The translations under genes were made by a program, and so were the position numbers. From Bacteroidales bacterium (GTDB taxonomy: Bacteria > Bacteroidota > Bacteroidia > Bacteroidales > DTU049): DNA of 39,410 bases. Positions 10,089 to 19,525 of the stretch are shown piece after piece; the stretch's first letter is position 1; the number at the start of each line of letters is the position of its first letter. The notes under the pieces are model-generated. The model did no database searches. It was given only the letters and a program-made list of their open reading frames with translations, and was not told the origin of the DNA. The stretch covers positions 1-39,410 of the forward strand of contig JASEGF010000001.1 of the NCBI GenBank assembly GCA_030017935.1. Direction: 5' to 3'.

Positions 10089-11660
10089 TTATTGTATTTT
10101 ATAATTAGTAAAATAAAATTCTTTAATATTAGTAAACTGATTGACAGATTTACGTAAGGAAGCTACTGATAGAAACAAATTATCATTAGATTGTATTAAT
10201 GAGAGATGAGGCATGATAGCACCATTCAGATCTTTGTATGTAAGTATGGAAGTACGATTAATATTACCAATTTTATCTACAACAGCCAAAGATATACATG
10301 CTTGCTCACCAGCAAAAGTCGCTGGTAATGTAATATCACTCTCATTATTATTTGAGATATTATCATTAAAAATAAAATGTAGTTTGTTATCTATAATATT
10401 AAAAGAATAACCTATCAACAAAGCTAAATTTTTATTATTAGTATACTGGTTTTTATGAATTTTTTTACTCCATATCAGCTGTCCATTATCATCTAATTGA
10501 ATAATATAGATGCTTTGCGCATTATAATTGTCTATGATATTAGTTCTCTGAGTGCCCGTTTGAGGATCATTTAGGGTAAATTCTTCTTGATATATAAAAC
10601 GTTTCTCTCCAATAATCCAATAATTATTATTTAGCAATATAATAGTATCTATATTAAAAGCCAACTCATCAATAGATTTTGTCCTCTCATTAAGAGATTC
10701 TTTCTTATTTTTATCAATCTCAACATTCAAAAAATCTTTAGTAAGTGGAATATGAGTAAATTTTTTAAATGTATCTAATTGATTATCAAATATATAAAAT
10801 GATAATTTATCAATATTTTCATTTTCAATATTACCTACAAAACTAATCAAAAACGTATTTTGAGCTACATTATACAATTTAGGTGCTAAACAATTAGGGT
10901 CAATAATAGAAGATATATTAATATTTTTTAAATTTTCCCCATTATTAGTGATAGCAAATAGCAAATATGATTTATTTGTATTATTAAAAAGGAGTATAAA
11001 AGCATTAGCTCTATTATCAATAGTTACTTGTTTAATAGAATAATTTTTATCAATAAATTTAAAATCAATTTCTTTTTCCCAGATTTTATTAAAATTTTTA
11101 TCTAAAGCAAAAAATTTAAATTTCTCTCTTTCATAAGGATAACGAGGTATAGGCTGAGATACTAAAAAATATGACTTTTCTGAATTAATATAAACTTCGA
11201 ATTCACCAGCTAACATTTTTGCTCTAGTATCAAATTCATAAAAAGCCACCTCTTTATAATCCTGCACCACAGATAAAGTTTTGCAATCATAAACATTATA
11301 CCATAATGCATTACCTTTTTTGCCTCTATCAAATAATTTATAAAAAATATATAAACTATCATTTATGATAAAAGAATTAGCATAATAAACCTGATATGAA
11401 TAGCCACCAGCTTTTATTTTAGTAGGTACAATGAGCGATTTAGCTATTGATAATTTTTTAGTATCTATCAGCTCGAGTTTATAAGCATCTAAAGTTTTAG
11501 AAAATAGTATAGCATTATTATCAGATAAACCTGAAAACAATATTAGGTTTAGATCATTTGATAAAGGATATGTTGTCCCTTGAGCTACTGTAGCTTGTGA
11601 ATAAATATGACATGATAAAGTAATTAAGACAAGTAATAAAATCGAAAATCTTTGATACAT
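10089..11660 (-). CDS. Secreted protein of unknown function, about 523 aa
   Basis: I place the start at ATG 11660 (MYQRFSILLLVLITLSC), because it begins a clean signal peptide ending near CHIYSQ. The longer possible start at 11711 adds 17 residues ahead of the signal. The mature protein alternates short hydrophobic strands with turns. It has recurring phrases such as FFALDKNFNKIWEKEIDF and YIIQLDDNGQLIWSKKI, which resemble blades of a secreted beta-propeller. No catalytic motif and no T9SS sorting domain are visible. It stands alone downstream of the 11.8-kb repeat and is divergent from the metallopeptidase gene. The propeller fold is an inference from pattern only. Confidence 0.7.
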   Translation of the reverse strand: MYQRFSILLLVLITLSCHIYSQATVAQGTTYPLSNDLNLILFSGLSDNNAILFSKTLDAYKLELIDTKKLSIAKSLIVPTKIKAGGYSYQVYYANSFIINDSLYIFYKLFDRGKKGNALWYNVYDCKTLSVVQDYKEVAFYEFDTRAKMLAGEFEVYINSEKSYFLVSQPIPRYPYEREKFKFFALDKNFNKIWEKEIDFKFIDKNYSIKQVTIDNRANAFILLFNNTNKSYLLFAITNNGENLKNINISSIIDPNCLAPKLYNVAQNTFLISFVGNIENENIDKLSFYIFDNQLDTFKKFTHIPLTKDFLNVEIDKNKKESLNERTKSIDELAFNIDTIILLNNNYWIIGEKRFIYQEEFTLNDPQTGTQRTNIIDNYNAQSIYIIQLDDNGQLIWSKKIHKNQYTNNKNLALLIGYSFNIIDNKLHFIFNDNISNNNESDITLPATFAGEQACISLAVVDKIGNINRTSILTYKDLNGAIMPHLSLIQSNDNLFLSVASLRKSVNQFTNIKEFYFTNYKIQ

Positions 11661-11740
11661 AATTAATAAATTTTTTAAGTTTATAAATTCAAAATTAAAT
11701 AAATTTTTCAATATGGAACAATTTTTATTTAGTTTATTAG

Positions 11741-11900
11741 TGATAGGTTATAGGAGACTGGGAGAAGAGGTGACTGGGTGACGGGGAGAAAAGGAGATAA
11801 GTGATGGGTGATAAGTGATGGGTGATGGGTGATAAGTGATCAGTGATAGTTGATAAGTGATGAGTTAAGCAAAAAATTTAAACTATGTTAAACTTTTTAA
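11741..11900. repeat. Dispersed intergenic repeat B, copy 1 (GTGACGGGGAGAA / GATAAGTGATGGGT)
   Basis: A G-rich segment with GTGACGGGGAGAA at 11778-11790 is followed by tandem variants of GATAAGTGATGGGT (about 11796-11860). It closes with GTTAAGCAAAAAATTTAAAC (11864-11883). The same segments, in the same order but on the opposite strand, occur at 32821-33000. There is no coding function. The repeat ends just before the promoter of the metallopeptidase lipoprotein gene. Confidence 0.75.
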
Positions 11901-11911
11901 TAAAATTATTA

Positions 11912-11919
11912 TATATTTG
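11912..11919 (+). promoter_or_regulatory. Promoter -7 box TATATTTG of the metallopeptidase gene
   Basis: TATATTTG, followed by C, matches TAnnTTTG and ends 16 bases before ATG 11936. It lies downstream of the alternative ATG at 11885, which supports the shorter start. I see no clear -33 TTG. Confidence 0.55.
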
Positions 11920-11935
11920 CATAAAACAAAAAATT

Positions 11936-13975
11936 ATGAAAAAGTATATAATTTTATCAATTATGTTTTTAATATTTCTAAGCACAGTCAGTTGCACTAA
12001 GAAGCAAAGCAAATATCCATATTTAAGTGTTACAGACGTCACCAACACGATAGATACATTAATAAAAAAATATGGAACTGCTGATAGTACGAGAATAAGA
12101 AAGGGTGTAGAACAAGTAGCTATGCTATGGTATAGCGATGATGGTAATAAAGATGACTTCAAAGAATTTTGTAAAAATTCTTTTATCCCTAGTGGCGAAG
12201 AATTAGACCAAGTTTTTGAGAAATTAAATTTTTATTTTGAATCTTTATACGGTAATAGCCTACAGCTTTTATTAGATCTAAGGAAAAATATTGATGAGGA
12301 TACAGGACCATTGCACTTTTTAGATGAAATGTTTGGCAGCTATGATCCAATGGCACATATTACTGATGATTTTTTCAAAAATAAAATTGCATTTGTCATC
12401 AGACTCAATTTCCCCTATTATACATTAGCAGAGAAAAATAAAGAAGGCATTAATTGGACAGCTCACCAATGGGGTTATGCGAGATTAGGAGATATGTTTA
12501 CTTCGCGTGTACCAGCAGATAAACAACAGAATCTCACTCAGACTTTAGCAAAAGCAGAAACATACATAGCTACTTACAATATCTATATGGGTAATATAAT
12601 AGACGATAAAGGCAACAAGATGTTTGACACATCAGATGTGCTCATAACACACTGGGGACTACGCGACAAATTAAAAACATATTATGCTAATAAAGATGGA
12701 TTGAAATATCAAAAAACCATCTATGAAATAATGAAACATATCATAGATCAAACTATTCCAAAAGAAGTGATAAATAGTGACGTTTACCAATGGGACCCAC
12801 ACAATAATATTTTATATAATGATGGGAAAAAAATAAATGCTACAGCTGAAAACAACCAGAGATATCAAGTGTGGTTAAATAATTTTCACGCTATCAAAGA
12901 CATAGATCCTTACTATCCAGAATACAAAAACTATATAGAATTATCATTTGATGGAGTAATGGAGCTATCATTTGATGAAGTAGAAAAACTATTTATTACA
13001 TTTCTATCCTCGCCACTTTTAAAAGATATAGGCAAAGTGATAGAGAGTAGATTAGGACGACCATTAGAAGCTTTTGATATTTGGTATGATGGTTTTAAAC
13101 CTCGTGCGACAATGGATGAAGCCAAGCTAAATGCAATTACTAAAGAGAGATTTAAATCATCAGAAGATTTCGAAAAACAAATGGCAAATATGCTAATATC
13201 TTTGGGCTTTCCCAAAGATACTGCAGAATATATAGCTAATTACATAGAAGTAGATCCAGCTAGAGGCTCTGGACATGCATGGGGCGCAGAGTCTAGAAAT
13301 ATGAAAAGTCATTTAAGAACTAGAATAGCAAAAGATGGTATGAATTATTTAGGATTTAATATTGCCTCTCATGAATTTGGACATAATGTAGAACAAACTA
13401 TTTCTTTACATTTTGTAGATAATTATTTCATCCATGGAGTTCCAAATACTGCATTTACTGAAGCATGTGCTTTTCTATTTCAAGCAAGAGACTTGGATTT
13501 ATTAGGCATTAAAAATAAAGATTCTCTGCAATATTACCTTAATACATTAGATGTAGCATGGTCACTATATGAAATCATAGGAGTAGCGTTAGTAGATATG
13601 TACACCTGGCAATGGATATATGAGCATCCACAAGCTACTGCAGAGCAACTAAAAGAAACTGTTATAACTAATGCTAAAAATATCTGGAATAAATATTATG
13701 CGCCAGTTTTTGGTAAAAAAGATGAAACTATTTTAGCCATTTATAGCCATATGATCAATGATCCATTATATCTACCTAATTATCCAATTGGACACATAAT
13801 ATCATTTCAATTAGAAGAATATCTAAGAGATAAATCTTTTGGCAAAGAAATTATTAGAATGTATAGCTTAGGAAAATTGACACCTCAAGTATGGATGCAA
13901 AAAGCAATCGAAGAAAATATATCTATAGATCCATTAATAAATGCAACTAAAATTAGTTTAAATAAGATAAAATAG
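11936..13975 (+). CDS. Lipoprotein zinc metallopeptidase (HExxH gluzincin)
   Basis: 679 aa from ATG 11936. The upstream in-frame ATG 11885 lies ahead of the promoter box and partly in repeat sequence. A hydrophobic signal ends at a probable lipidation cysteine, C20 (STVSC), so the protein should be membrane-anchored outside the cytoplasm. The motif HEFGH at 479-483 gives two zinc ligands and the catalytic Glu. E509 in NTAFTEACAF is a good third ligand. The 26-residue spacing resembles M3 oligopeptidases and related gluzincins, and the mostly helical sequence fits. Overall length and N-terminal part do not match a family I can name. It is monocistronic and faces the secreted 523-aa protein. 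Metallopeptidase activity is well supported by the motif; the substrate is unknown. Confidence 0.78.
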   Translation: MKKYIILSIMFLIFLSTVSCTKKQSKYPYLSVTDVTNTIDTLIKKYGTADSTRIRKGVEQVAMLWYSDDGNKDDFKEFCKNSFIPSGEELDQVFEKLNFYFESLYGNSLQLLLDLRKNIDEDTGPLHFLDEMFGSYDPMAHITDDFFKNKIAFVIRLNFPYYTLAEKNKEGINWTAHQWGYARLGDMFTSRVPADKQQNLTQTLAKAETYIATYNIYMGNIIDDKGNKMFDTSDVLITHWGLRDKLKTYYANKDGLKYQKTIYEIMKHIIDQTIPKEVINSDVYQWDPHNNILYNDGKKINATAENNQRYQVWLNNFHAIKDIDPYYPEYKNYIELSFDGVMELSFDEVEKLFITFLSSPLLKDIGKVIESRLGRPLEAFDIWYDGFKPRATMDEAKLNAITKERFKSSEDFEKQMANMLISLGFPKDTAEYIANYIEVDPARGSGHAWGAESRNMKSHLRTRIAKDGMNYLGFNIASHEFGHNVEQTISLHFVDNYFIHGVPNTAFTEACAFLFQARDLDLLGIKNKDSLQYYLNTLDVAWSLYEIIGVALVDMYTWQWIYEHPQATAEQLKETVITNAKNIWNKYYAPVFGKKDETILAIYSHMINDPLYLPNYPIGHIISFQLEEYLRDKSFGKEIIRMYSLGKLTPQVWMQKAIEENISIDPLINATKISLNKIK

Positions 13976-14117
13976 CCACACTCGAGTTAGCAAAAAAATA
14001 CACTAATGTGTCGTTTTTCTAATTTTTACAGAAAATATTTTTAAAAAAAGATGATTGAAATAGTTGTTGGACTGATTAAATAATTTACTTTTCTATAAAG
14101 CACTTTATTATACCATT

Positions 14118-15125
14118 TCAACTTTGCAATGCATTTAATCTTTGAATAGCTTTGTCAAAATTAGTTTTGTATTTTAAGCTTGTCTTGTAATCTGATATTG
14201 CTTTTTCAATTTCACCGAGTTGTTCATATGCCAACCCTCTATTGTAATATGCTTCTGCATAGCTAGAGTCTATTTCTATAGATTTGTTGAAATTATAGAT
14301 TGATGTATTAAAATCTTTTTTATAAACCAAATATATGTATCCCAGATTATAATAAGCAAATTTATTAATAGGATTTATAGTAAGAATTTTTTGATAATGT
14401 TCTATGGCCTGGTCTATGCGATTTGTATTTTGCAAATGATATGCATAAATATAGAGAGCTTCCTCAGAATTAGGTTGTATTCTCAGAGCAGCTTTGAAAT
14501 ATTCATCTGCTAATTGCAAATCTTTATCACTTAATAGCTGACCTAGCTTCAAAAAAGCTTCATAATAATTAGGATCTGCCTGTGTGGCACGCTGCATTGC
14601 TGCTATAGCTTTATTAGTGTCGCCCTGTTCTAATAGTCCATATCCTTTCATAAAATATGCTCTTGCATTATTGGGATCTAAATCAGTAATTTTATTTAAA
14701 TAAGCATAACTTTTTTCGTAATCACCTATTAAAAAGTAAAGTTCTGCTAGTTTAGATAATGCCTCGATATTTTCATCATCTAATTCTATTGCTCTCAATA
14801 GTGCATCTCTACAATTGTTTATTGAATTTCTAGCTAAATATAAATCGCTTAGTATCACATGATATCTAGATATGTTTGAATTTATTAATAATGCTTTACT
14901 AATAGATGAATAAGCACTATCTATTTGCTCTGCTGACAAAAATATGACAGCTCGTTCTGCCCATAACGAATCGTTATTAGGATTCTTAGCTAGTAAAGAA
15001 TCTATATTTTTTATTTGTTTTTCCCAGCTTGTTAATTCTTGATCTTGTTGCTTTGATGGTTCTCTATAGCATGATAATATTAATACTAATGAACTAATAA
15101 TGACTATGAACAATTTGTGTTTCAT
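14118..15125 (-). CDS. TPR-repeat lipoprotein
   Basis: 335 aa. A signal peptide with lipobox LILSC (C19) indicates a lipoprotein. From about residue 30 to the end there are back-to-back 34-residue tetratricopeptide repeats, with typical A/Y/G/P positions: YFLIGDYEKSYAYLNKITDL, DPNNARAYFMKGYGLLEQ, DPNYYEAFLKLGQLL, NPINKFAYYNLGYIYL, DSSYAEAYYNRGLAYEQLG. TPR solenoids bind proteins; in Bacteroidota such lipoproteins often work in envelope assembly. The gene is downstream of recA in the same direction with a 116-base gap. The partner cannot be told from sequence. Confidence 0.85.
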   Translation of the reverse strand: MKHKLFIVIISSLVLILSCYREPSKQQDQELTSWEKQIKNIDSLLAKNPNNDSLWAERAVIFLSAEQIDSAYSSISKALLINSNISRYHVILSDLYLARNSINNCRDALLRAIELDDENIEALSKLAELYFLIGDYEKSYAYLNKITDLDPNNARAYFMKGYGLLEQGDTNKAIAAMQRATQADPNYYEAFLKLGQLLSDKDLQLADEYFKAALRIQPNSEEALYIYAYHLQNTNRIDQAIEHYQKILTINPINKFAYYNLGYIYLVYKKDFNTSIYNFNKSIEIDSSYAEAYYNRGLAYEQLGEIEKAISDYKTSLKYKTNFDKAIQRLNALQS

Positions 15126-15241
15126 ATTATTTGATTAATTATAAAATTGATAATAAAAAAATTTTTTATATTATAATTATTACATGCATAACATAAAGCA
15201 TTTACTAACATTACTCTATATAAAAAGGAATTTTAATTAAA

Positions 15242-16243
15242 TCAAGCGTTTTGAGCTAATTTTTCTCTTATTTTACTTTCTATTTGATTAGCTAGATCTG
15301 GATTTTCTAAAAGTAATTTTTTTACTTGTTCTCTACCTTGTCCTAATTTATTATTATCATATGAATACCAAGAACCACTTTTCTGGATAATTTCTAAATC
15401 GGCTCCCAGATCAATTATCTCACCAATTTTGCTAATGCCTTCACCAAAAATAATATCAAATTCTGCTTGTTTAAATGGTGGAGCTACTTTGTTTTTTACA
15501 ACTTTAGCTCTCACTCTATTACCCAGATATTTTTCACCTTCTTTTATTTGGCTTACTCGACGAATATCTACTCTCACAGTAGAATAAAACTTGAGAGCAT
15601 TACCGCCAGTGGTAGTCTCTGGATTGCCAAACATTACACCTATTTTTTCACGTAGTTGATTAATAAAGATACATAAGCAATTTGTTTTGCTAATATTTGC
15701 TGTTAATTTTCTTAATGCTTGAGACATAAGTCTAGCTTGTAATCCCATCTGGGAGTCTCCCATTTCGCCTTCTATTTCACTACGTGGGGTAAGGGCTGCT
15801 ACGGAATCTATGACTATAACATCTACTGCGCCACTACGTATGAGAGCATCAGCTATTTCTAGAGCTTGTTCACCATGATCAGGTTGAGAAACTAACAAAT
15901 TTTCAATATCTACACCGAGTTTTTGAGCATAATTAATATCAAAAGCATGTTCTGCATCTACGAAAGCTGCTATACCACCAGCTTTTTGTGCCTCTGCTAT
16001 AGCATGAATGGACAAGGTTGTTTTACCAGAACTCTCTGGTCCATATATTTCTACTATTCTACCACGTGGATAACCACCTACTCCTAAAGCCAGATCTAAT
16101 CCGATACTCCCTGAAGATATAGTGTCTATTGGTTCTACTGGATTATCACCCAGCTTCATCACTGATCCTTTACCAAAGGTTTTATCTAATTTATCTATTG
16201 TAAGCTTAAGGGCCTTTAATTTATCATTTTCTTCTGTCGCCAT
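15242..16243 (-). CDS. recA: Recombinase A
   Basis: 333 aa, near the usual bacterial length with a short C-terminal tail. RecA forms ATP-dependent filaments on single-stranded DNA, performs strand exchange in recombinational repair, and triggers LexA self-cleavage where LexA exists. Walker A GPESSGKTT is at 68-76, and the Walker B-like strand VDVIVIDSVAAL follows. The MSQALRKL, NCLCIFINQLR and GNALKFYSTVRVDIRR segments (loop regions and core) are intact. It starts 5 bases after the bcp stop, so bcp-recA form an operon. I see no LexA-box-like operator upstream of bcp, but Bacteroidota boxes are poorly known to me. Confidence 0.97.
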   Translation of the reverse strand: MATEENDKLKALKLTIDKLDKTFGKGSVMKLGDNPVEPIDTISSGSIGLDLALGVGGYPRGRIVEIYGPESSGKTTLSIHAIAEAQKAGGIAAFVDAEHAFDINYAQKLGVDIENLLVSQPDHGEQALEIADALIRSGAVDVIVIDSVAALTPRSEIEGEMGDSQMGLQARLMSQALRKLTANISKTNCLCIFINQLREKIGVMFGNPETTTGGNALKFYSTVRVDIRRVSQIKEGEKYLGNRVRAKVVKNKVAPPFKQAEFDIIFGEGISKIGEIIDLGADLEIIQKSGSWYSYDNNKLGQGREQVKKLLLENPDLANQIESKIREKLAQNA

Positions 16244-16248
16244 ATTTT

Positions 16249-16710
16249 TTATTTTATTTTTAATATATCTAATAATTGTTGTGTACTATTAGCTGTATCT
16301 ACATTTTTTATCACTTCTTGGATGATACCATTTTCATCGATTACAAAGGTAGTTCTCAATAAACCCTCAGTTTCTTTGCCACATCTTATTTTTTTGTCCC
16401 ATACACCATATAGATTTATGATCTTTTTGTCTGGATCAGGCACTAATGTGAAGTTTAAATTATATTTTTCTCTAAAATTATTATGTGATTTCTCATTATC
16501 TGGACTCACACCGATAACCTCAAAACCTAATTTAGTGAGGTATTCATAATTATCTCTAAAATTACATGCTTCTTTTGTGCAACCACTTGTATTATCTTTA
16601 GGGTAAAAATATAAAATTACCTTTTTGCCTTTCATATCAGACAATTTCATCTCTTTGCCACTAATGTGTATAAAACCAAAATCTGGTGCTTTTTGACCTT
16701 TATCTAACAT
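16249..16710 (-). CDS. bcp: Thioredoxin-dependent peroxiredoxin (Bcp/PrxQ)
   Basis: 153 aa, typical of the Bcp/PrxQ group of atypical 2-Cys peroxiredoxins, which reduce H2O2 and organic peroxides using thioredoxin in the cytoplasm. The thioredoxin-like fold begins KAPDFGF. The active-site segment FYPKDNTSGCTKEAC gives peroxidatic C44 and resolving C49, five residues apart as in the Bcp subgroup. It is the promoter-proximal gene of bcp-recA, with 5 bases between them. A TAATTTTA variant of the -7 box lies about 10 bases ahead of the start. Coupling an antioxidant enzyme to recA would make sense under oxidative DNA damage, but that is inference. Confidence 0.94.
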   Translation of the reverse strand: MLDKGQKAPDFGFIHISGKEMKLSDMKGKKVILYFYPKDNTSGCTKEACNFRDNYEYLTKLGFEVIGVSPDNEKSHNNFREKYNLNFTLVPDPDKKIINLYGVWDKKIRCGKETEGLLRTTFVIDENGIIQEVIKNVDTANSTQQLLDILKIK

Positions 16711-16828
16711 AATTTTTTTGTAAAATTAATCAATTTTTTTGATTTAATAAAATGTGTTTTAAATGTCGGCGACCTTTGATTTATAATAAAATTTTATAAA
16801 AAATTAATTATACTCTTAAAAAAAATTA

Positions 16829-18085
16829 TTAATCTTCAATAACTTTTTTGTGAGGTATCTCAAGCTCTCTATAATAACCATCATCTAATTTCCCTTTAAC
16901 CTCTTTAAATGCTTTAATAGTAATGTCTATATCATCTTTAGAATGTGCTGCAGAAGGAATAATACGAATGAGGAAAACGCCTTTAGGTACTACAGGATAA
17001 GTAACTATAGAGCAGAAAATACTATAATTTTCACGTAAATCTACGATTAAATTTGTAGCTTCACTATCACCACCTTTTAGAAAAACAGGAGTAACAGGAG
17101 ATTGAGTTTTGCCAATATCAAAACCAGCCTCCCTCAAACCACTTTGTATAGCATGTACATTATTCCAAAGTTTTTCACGCAATTCTGGCATAGTTTTTAT
17201 CATTTCTAATCTTTTCTGAATACCTAAAACCATCGGCATAGGCAAAGCTTTAGCATATATTTGAGATCTCATATTATAGCGTAAATAGTTAATAACATTT
17301 TTAGGACCTGCAATAAATCCACCTATGCCAGCAAAAGCTTTTGCAAAAGTGCCAAAATACAAGTCTACCTTGGACTGTAAACCAAAATGCTCGTCTGTAC
17401 CAGCACCTGTTGGTCCCATGGTGCCTATACCATGAGCATCATCTATTAATAACCGGAAATTATATTTGTCTTTCAAAGCTACAATACCTGGCAAATTACC
17501 TAACTCAGCAGTCATACCATATACACCTTCTGTAATCACTAAAATACCACCACCAGTTTCTTTGATAACAGCCTCTGCATGTTGCAGTTGCTTTTCTAAA
17601 CTTTCCATATCATTATGCTTGTAAGTAAAACGTTTGCCTATATGCAATCGCATACCATCGATTATACAAGCATGAGCTTCCTCATCATAAACTATTACAT
17701 CTTTTCTACATACAAGAGTATCAATTATAGAAACCATACCTTGATATCCATAATTTAGTACATAAGCATCTTCACGTTTTACGAAATCAGCTAATTGTTT
17801 TTCTAATTTTCTATGTTCTTTAGTATGTCCACTCATCATTCTAGCTCCCATCGGATATGCTAATCCATACTTAGCAGCTGCCTCAGCATCTACTTTTCTC
17901 ACCTCTGGATGATTAGCTAATCCTAAATAATTATTCAAACTCCATACTATCATTTCTTTGCCCATAAATTTCATATGAGGACCTATTTCACCCTCTAACT
18001 GTGGATACATGAAATAGCCATGTGCGAATTCATAATATTTACCTAATGGGGTGTCATCTAAATTAAACTTTTCGAAAATATCCAT
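16829..18085 (-). CDS. Alpha-oxoamine synthase (serine palmitoyltransferase / KBL-like)
   Basis: 418 aa PLP-dependent fold-type I enzyme of the alpha-oxoamine synthase family, which condenses an amino acid with an acyl-CoA. Seen directly: WSLNNYLGLANHPEV, GARMMSGHTKEHRKLE, the cofactor-binding DDAHG (D215, H218), and the PLP lysine K249 in GTFAKAFAGIGGF. Bacteroidota use a serine palmitoyltransferase of this family for sphingolipid synthesis, and also carry close paralogues annotated as 2-amino-3-ketobutyrate CoA ligase. Sequence alone does not settle which substrate is used. It is monocistronic, 118 bases upstream of bcp, with no sphingolipid genes beside it. The upstream box CAATTTTG (18103-18096) is one base off the promoter consensus. 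Confidence 0.85.
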   Translation of the reverse strand: MDIFEKFNLDDTPLGKYYEFAHGYFMYPQLEGEIGPHMKFMGKEMIVWSLNNYLGLANHPEVRKVDAEAAAKYGLAYPMGARMMSGHTKEHRKLEKQLADFVKREDAYVLNYGYQGMVSIIDTLVCRKDVIVYDEEAHACIIDGMRLHIGKRFTYKHNDMESLEKQLQHAEAVIKETGGGILVITEGVYGMTAELGNLPGIVALKDKYNFRLLIDDAHGIGTMGPTGAGTDEHFGLQSKVDLYFGTFAKAFAGIGGFIAGPKNVINYLRYNMRSQIYAKALPMPMVLGIQKRLEMIKTMPELREKLWNNVHAIQSGLREAGFDIGKTQSPVTPVFLKGGDSEATNLIVDLRENYSIFCSIVTYPVVPKGVFLIRIIPSAAHSKDDIDITIKAFKEVKGKLDDGYYRELEIPHKKVIED

Positions 18086-18191
18086 AATTTTTTTGCAAAA
18101 TTGTATATTTTTTTTTAATTGATACTAAAATATGAAAAAATACATTATTTTATTGATTTATTTGTATTATGCTTTTATCTATAACTATTTA

Positions 18192-19370
18192 TTAAAATGT
18201 TTCTTTATCAAATATCCATTTTAATATTTCTATATCAACATCAGATAATGACTTGTCTCTTCGATGCATCATATTTGTAGCTGTCAGTATAGCTTTATTA
18301 AAATTATAAATTTGTAAACCACTCGCCCCACCCCATCTGAAAGACGGTATAAAAGTCCGTGGAAATCCTGCACCAAAGATATTACAGGAGCAACCTATTA
18401 CAGTTCCAGTATTGAGCATAGTATTAATTCCTAATTTAGTATGATCGCCCATAATCAAACCAGCAAACTGTAAGCCAGTATCTTCAAAACTATTTAAAGC
18501 ATAATTCCACATTTTTATTTTTTCATATGTATTTTTTAAATTGCTGTTATTACTGTCTGCACCTATATTACACCATTCACCTATATATGCATTCCCTATG
18601 AAGCCTTCATGAGCTTTATTGCTATATGCTTGGAATATTACATTATTTAGTTCTCCTGCTATTTTACAATGAGGACCGATGGTAGTATTACCATAAATCT
18701 TTGCTCCAGCTTTTATTTGTGAATGTTCGCCGAGTACTACAGGACCTTTTACAGTAGCGAAATCCATAATTTCAGCGTTTTCACCTAAATATATGCTGCC
18801 TCCTTCTGCATCTAATGAACATGGCGACAATTTAACACCTTTTTCTATGAAAATATTATCTCGTCTTTTAGCATATACATAGTCTGGAATAATTTCTGAT
18901 TGTCTATTACGGGTTAATAATTCAAAATCTTTAATGATTTCTTCTCCATTCAATGAAAATATATCCCAAGTTCTTTTAATAAATTTAATGTCTTCATTAT
19001 AAATTTTACAATTTATATTATTTTGAATTTGTGAATTAATAATATTTTCAGAATAATTTTTAGATCTTACAGCTATAAAATTATTATCATAAATTAAAAT
19101 TTGATTTATTTCTAATTTCAAAATTTCATTTACTAAATCTTTGTTTGGTAAAATGCGAGCATCTATCCACAAGGTTTCTTCTGTTGTCTGTGGGAGTGTA
19201 TATTTGTTTTGTATATATTCTGCAGTTTTTAAATTAATAGCCGCATTTGTATATTTTCCCCATTTTTCTCTAATAGTTAAAATACCTATTCTAATGTCTC
19301 CTATGGATCTAGTAAAGACTATCGGTAGTAGGTGCTCTCGCTCTCTATCTAATAAAATAATTTGCTGCAT
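18192..19370 (-). CDS. GlmU-like sugar nucleotidyltransferase with hexapeptide repeats
   Basis: 392 aa from ATG 19370 (MQQIILLDREREHLLPIVFT), preferred because this family begins right at that strand; ATG 19397 would add nine residues. The N-terminal part resembles the Bacteroidota GlmU-like nucleotidyltransferase domain (VFTRSIGDIRIGILTIREKW). From about residue 195 a left-handed beta-helix of hexapeptide repeats follows (GENAEIMDFATVKGPVVLGE, IKAGAKIYGNTTIG, CNIGADSNNSN, LGINTMLNTGTVIGCS). By analogy with GlmU it may transfer nucleotidyl and/or acyl groups to a sugar-1-phosphate, but the canonical GlmU GGxGTRM loop is absent. Its exact reaction is unproven. Confidence 0.8.
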   Translation of the reverse strand: MQQIILLDREREHLLPIVFTRSIGDIRIGILTIREKWGKYTNAAINLKTAEYIQNKYTLPQTTEETLWIDARILPNKDLVNEILKLEINQILIYDNNFIAVRSKNYSENIINSQIQNNINCKIYNEDIKFIKRTWDIFSLNGEEIIKDFELLTRNRQSEIIPDYVYAKRRDNIFIEKGVKLSPCSLDAEGGSIYLGENAEIMDFATVKGPVVLGEHSQIKAGAKIYGNTTIGPHCKIAGELNNVIFQAYSNKAHEGFIGNAYIGEWCNIGADSNNSNLKNTYEKIKMWNYALNSFEDTGLQFAGLIMGDHTKLGINTMLNTGTVIGCSCNIFGAGFPRTFIPSFRWGGASGLQIYNFNKAILTATNMMHRRDKSLSDVDIEILKWIFDKETF

Positions 19371-19464
19371 AATATTAATTTTATACGAAAATAACAATTA
19401 GTTATTTATTGGCAAAATTTTAAGAAAAATGTTTGTATTATAAAATATTGATAATAAAAAACAA

Positions 19465-19493
19465 ATATCGATCAATATTAAACTGACCGATAT
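19465..19493 (-). terminator. Probable terminator after rpmE2
   Basis: ATATCGATCA (19465-19474) pairs with TGACCGATAT (19484-19493) with a single mismatch and a 9-base loop. Leftward transcription then meets a T-rich run (TTTGTTTTTTATT). It lies 33 bases past the rpmE2 stop. Confidence 0.6.
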
Positions 19494-19525
19494 TAATGAA
19501 TATAATTTGTCTTTAAGAGAATAGC

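Noticed and set aside
11796..11870. CRISPR-like array in the GATAAGTGATGGGT repeats
   Set aside because: The units are short, adjoin each other without spacers of constant length and vary in sequence; no cas genes are nearby.
11885..11935. Upstream ATG for the metallopeptidase lipoprotein
   Set aside because: It lies ahead of the TATATTTG promoter box and in the tail of repeat B; the signal peptide begins at 11936.
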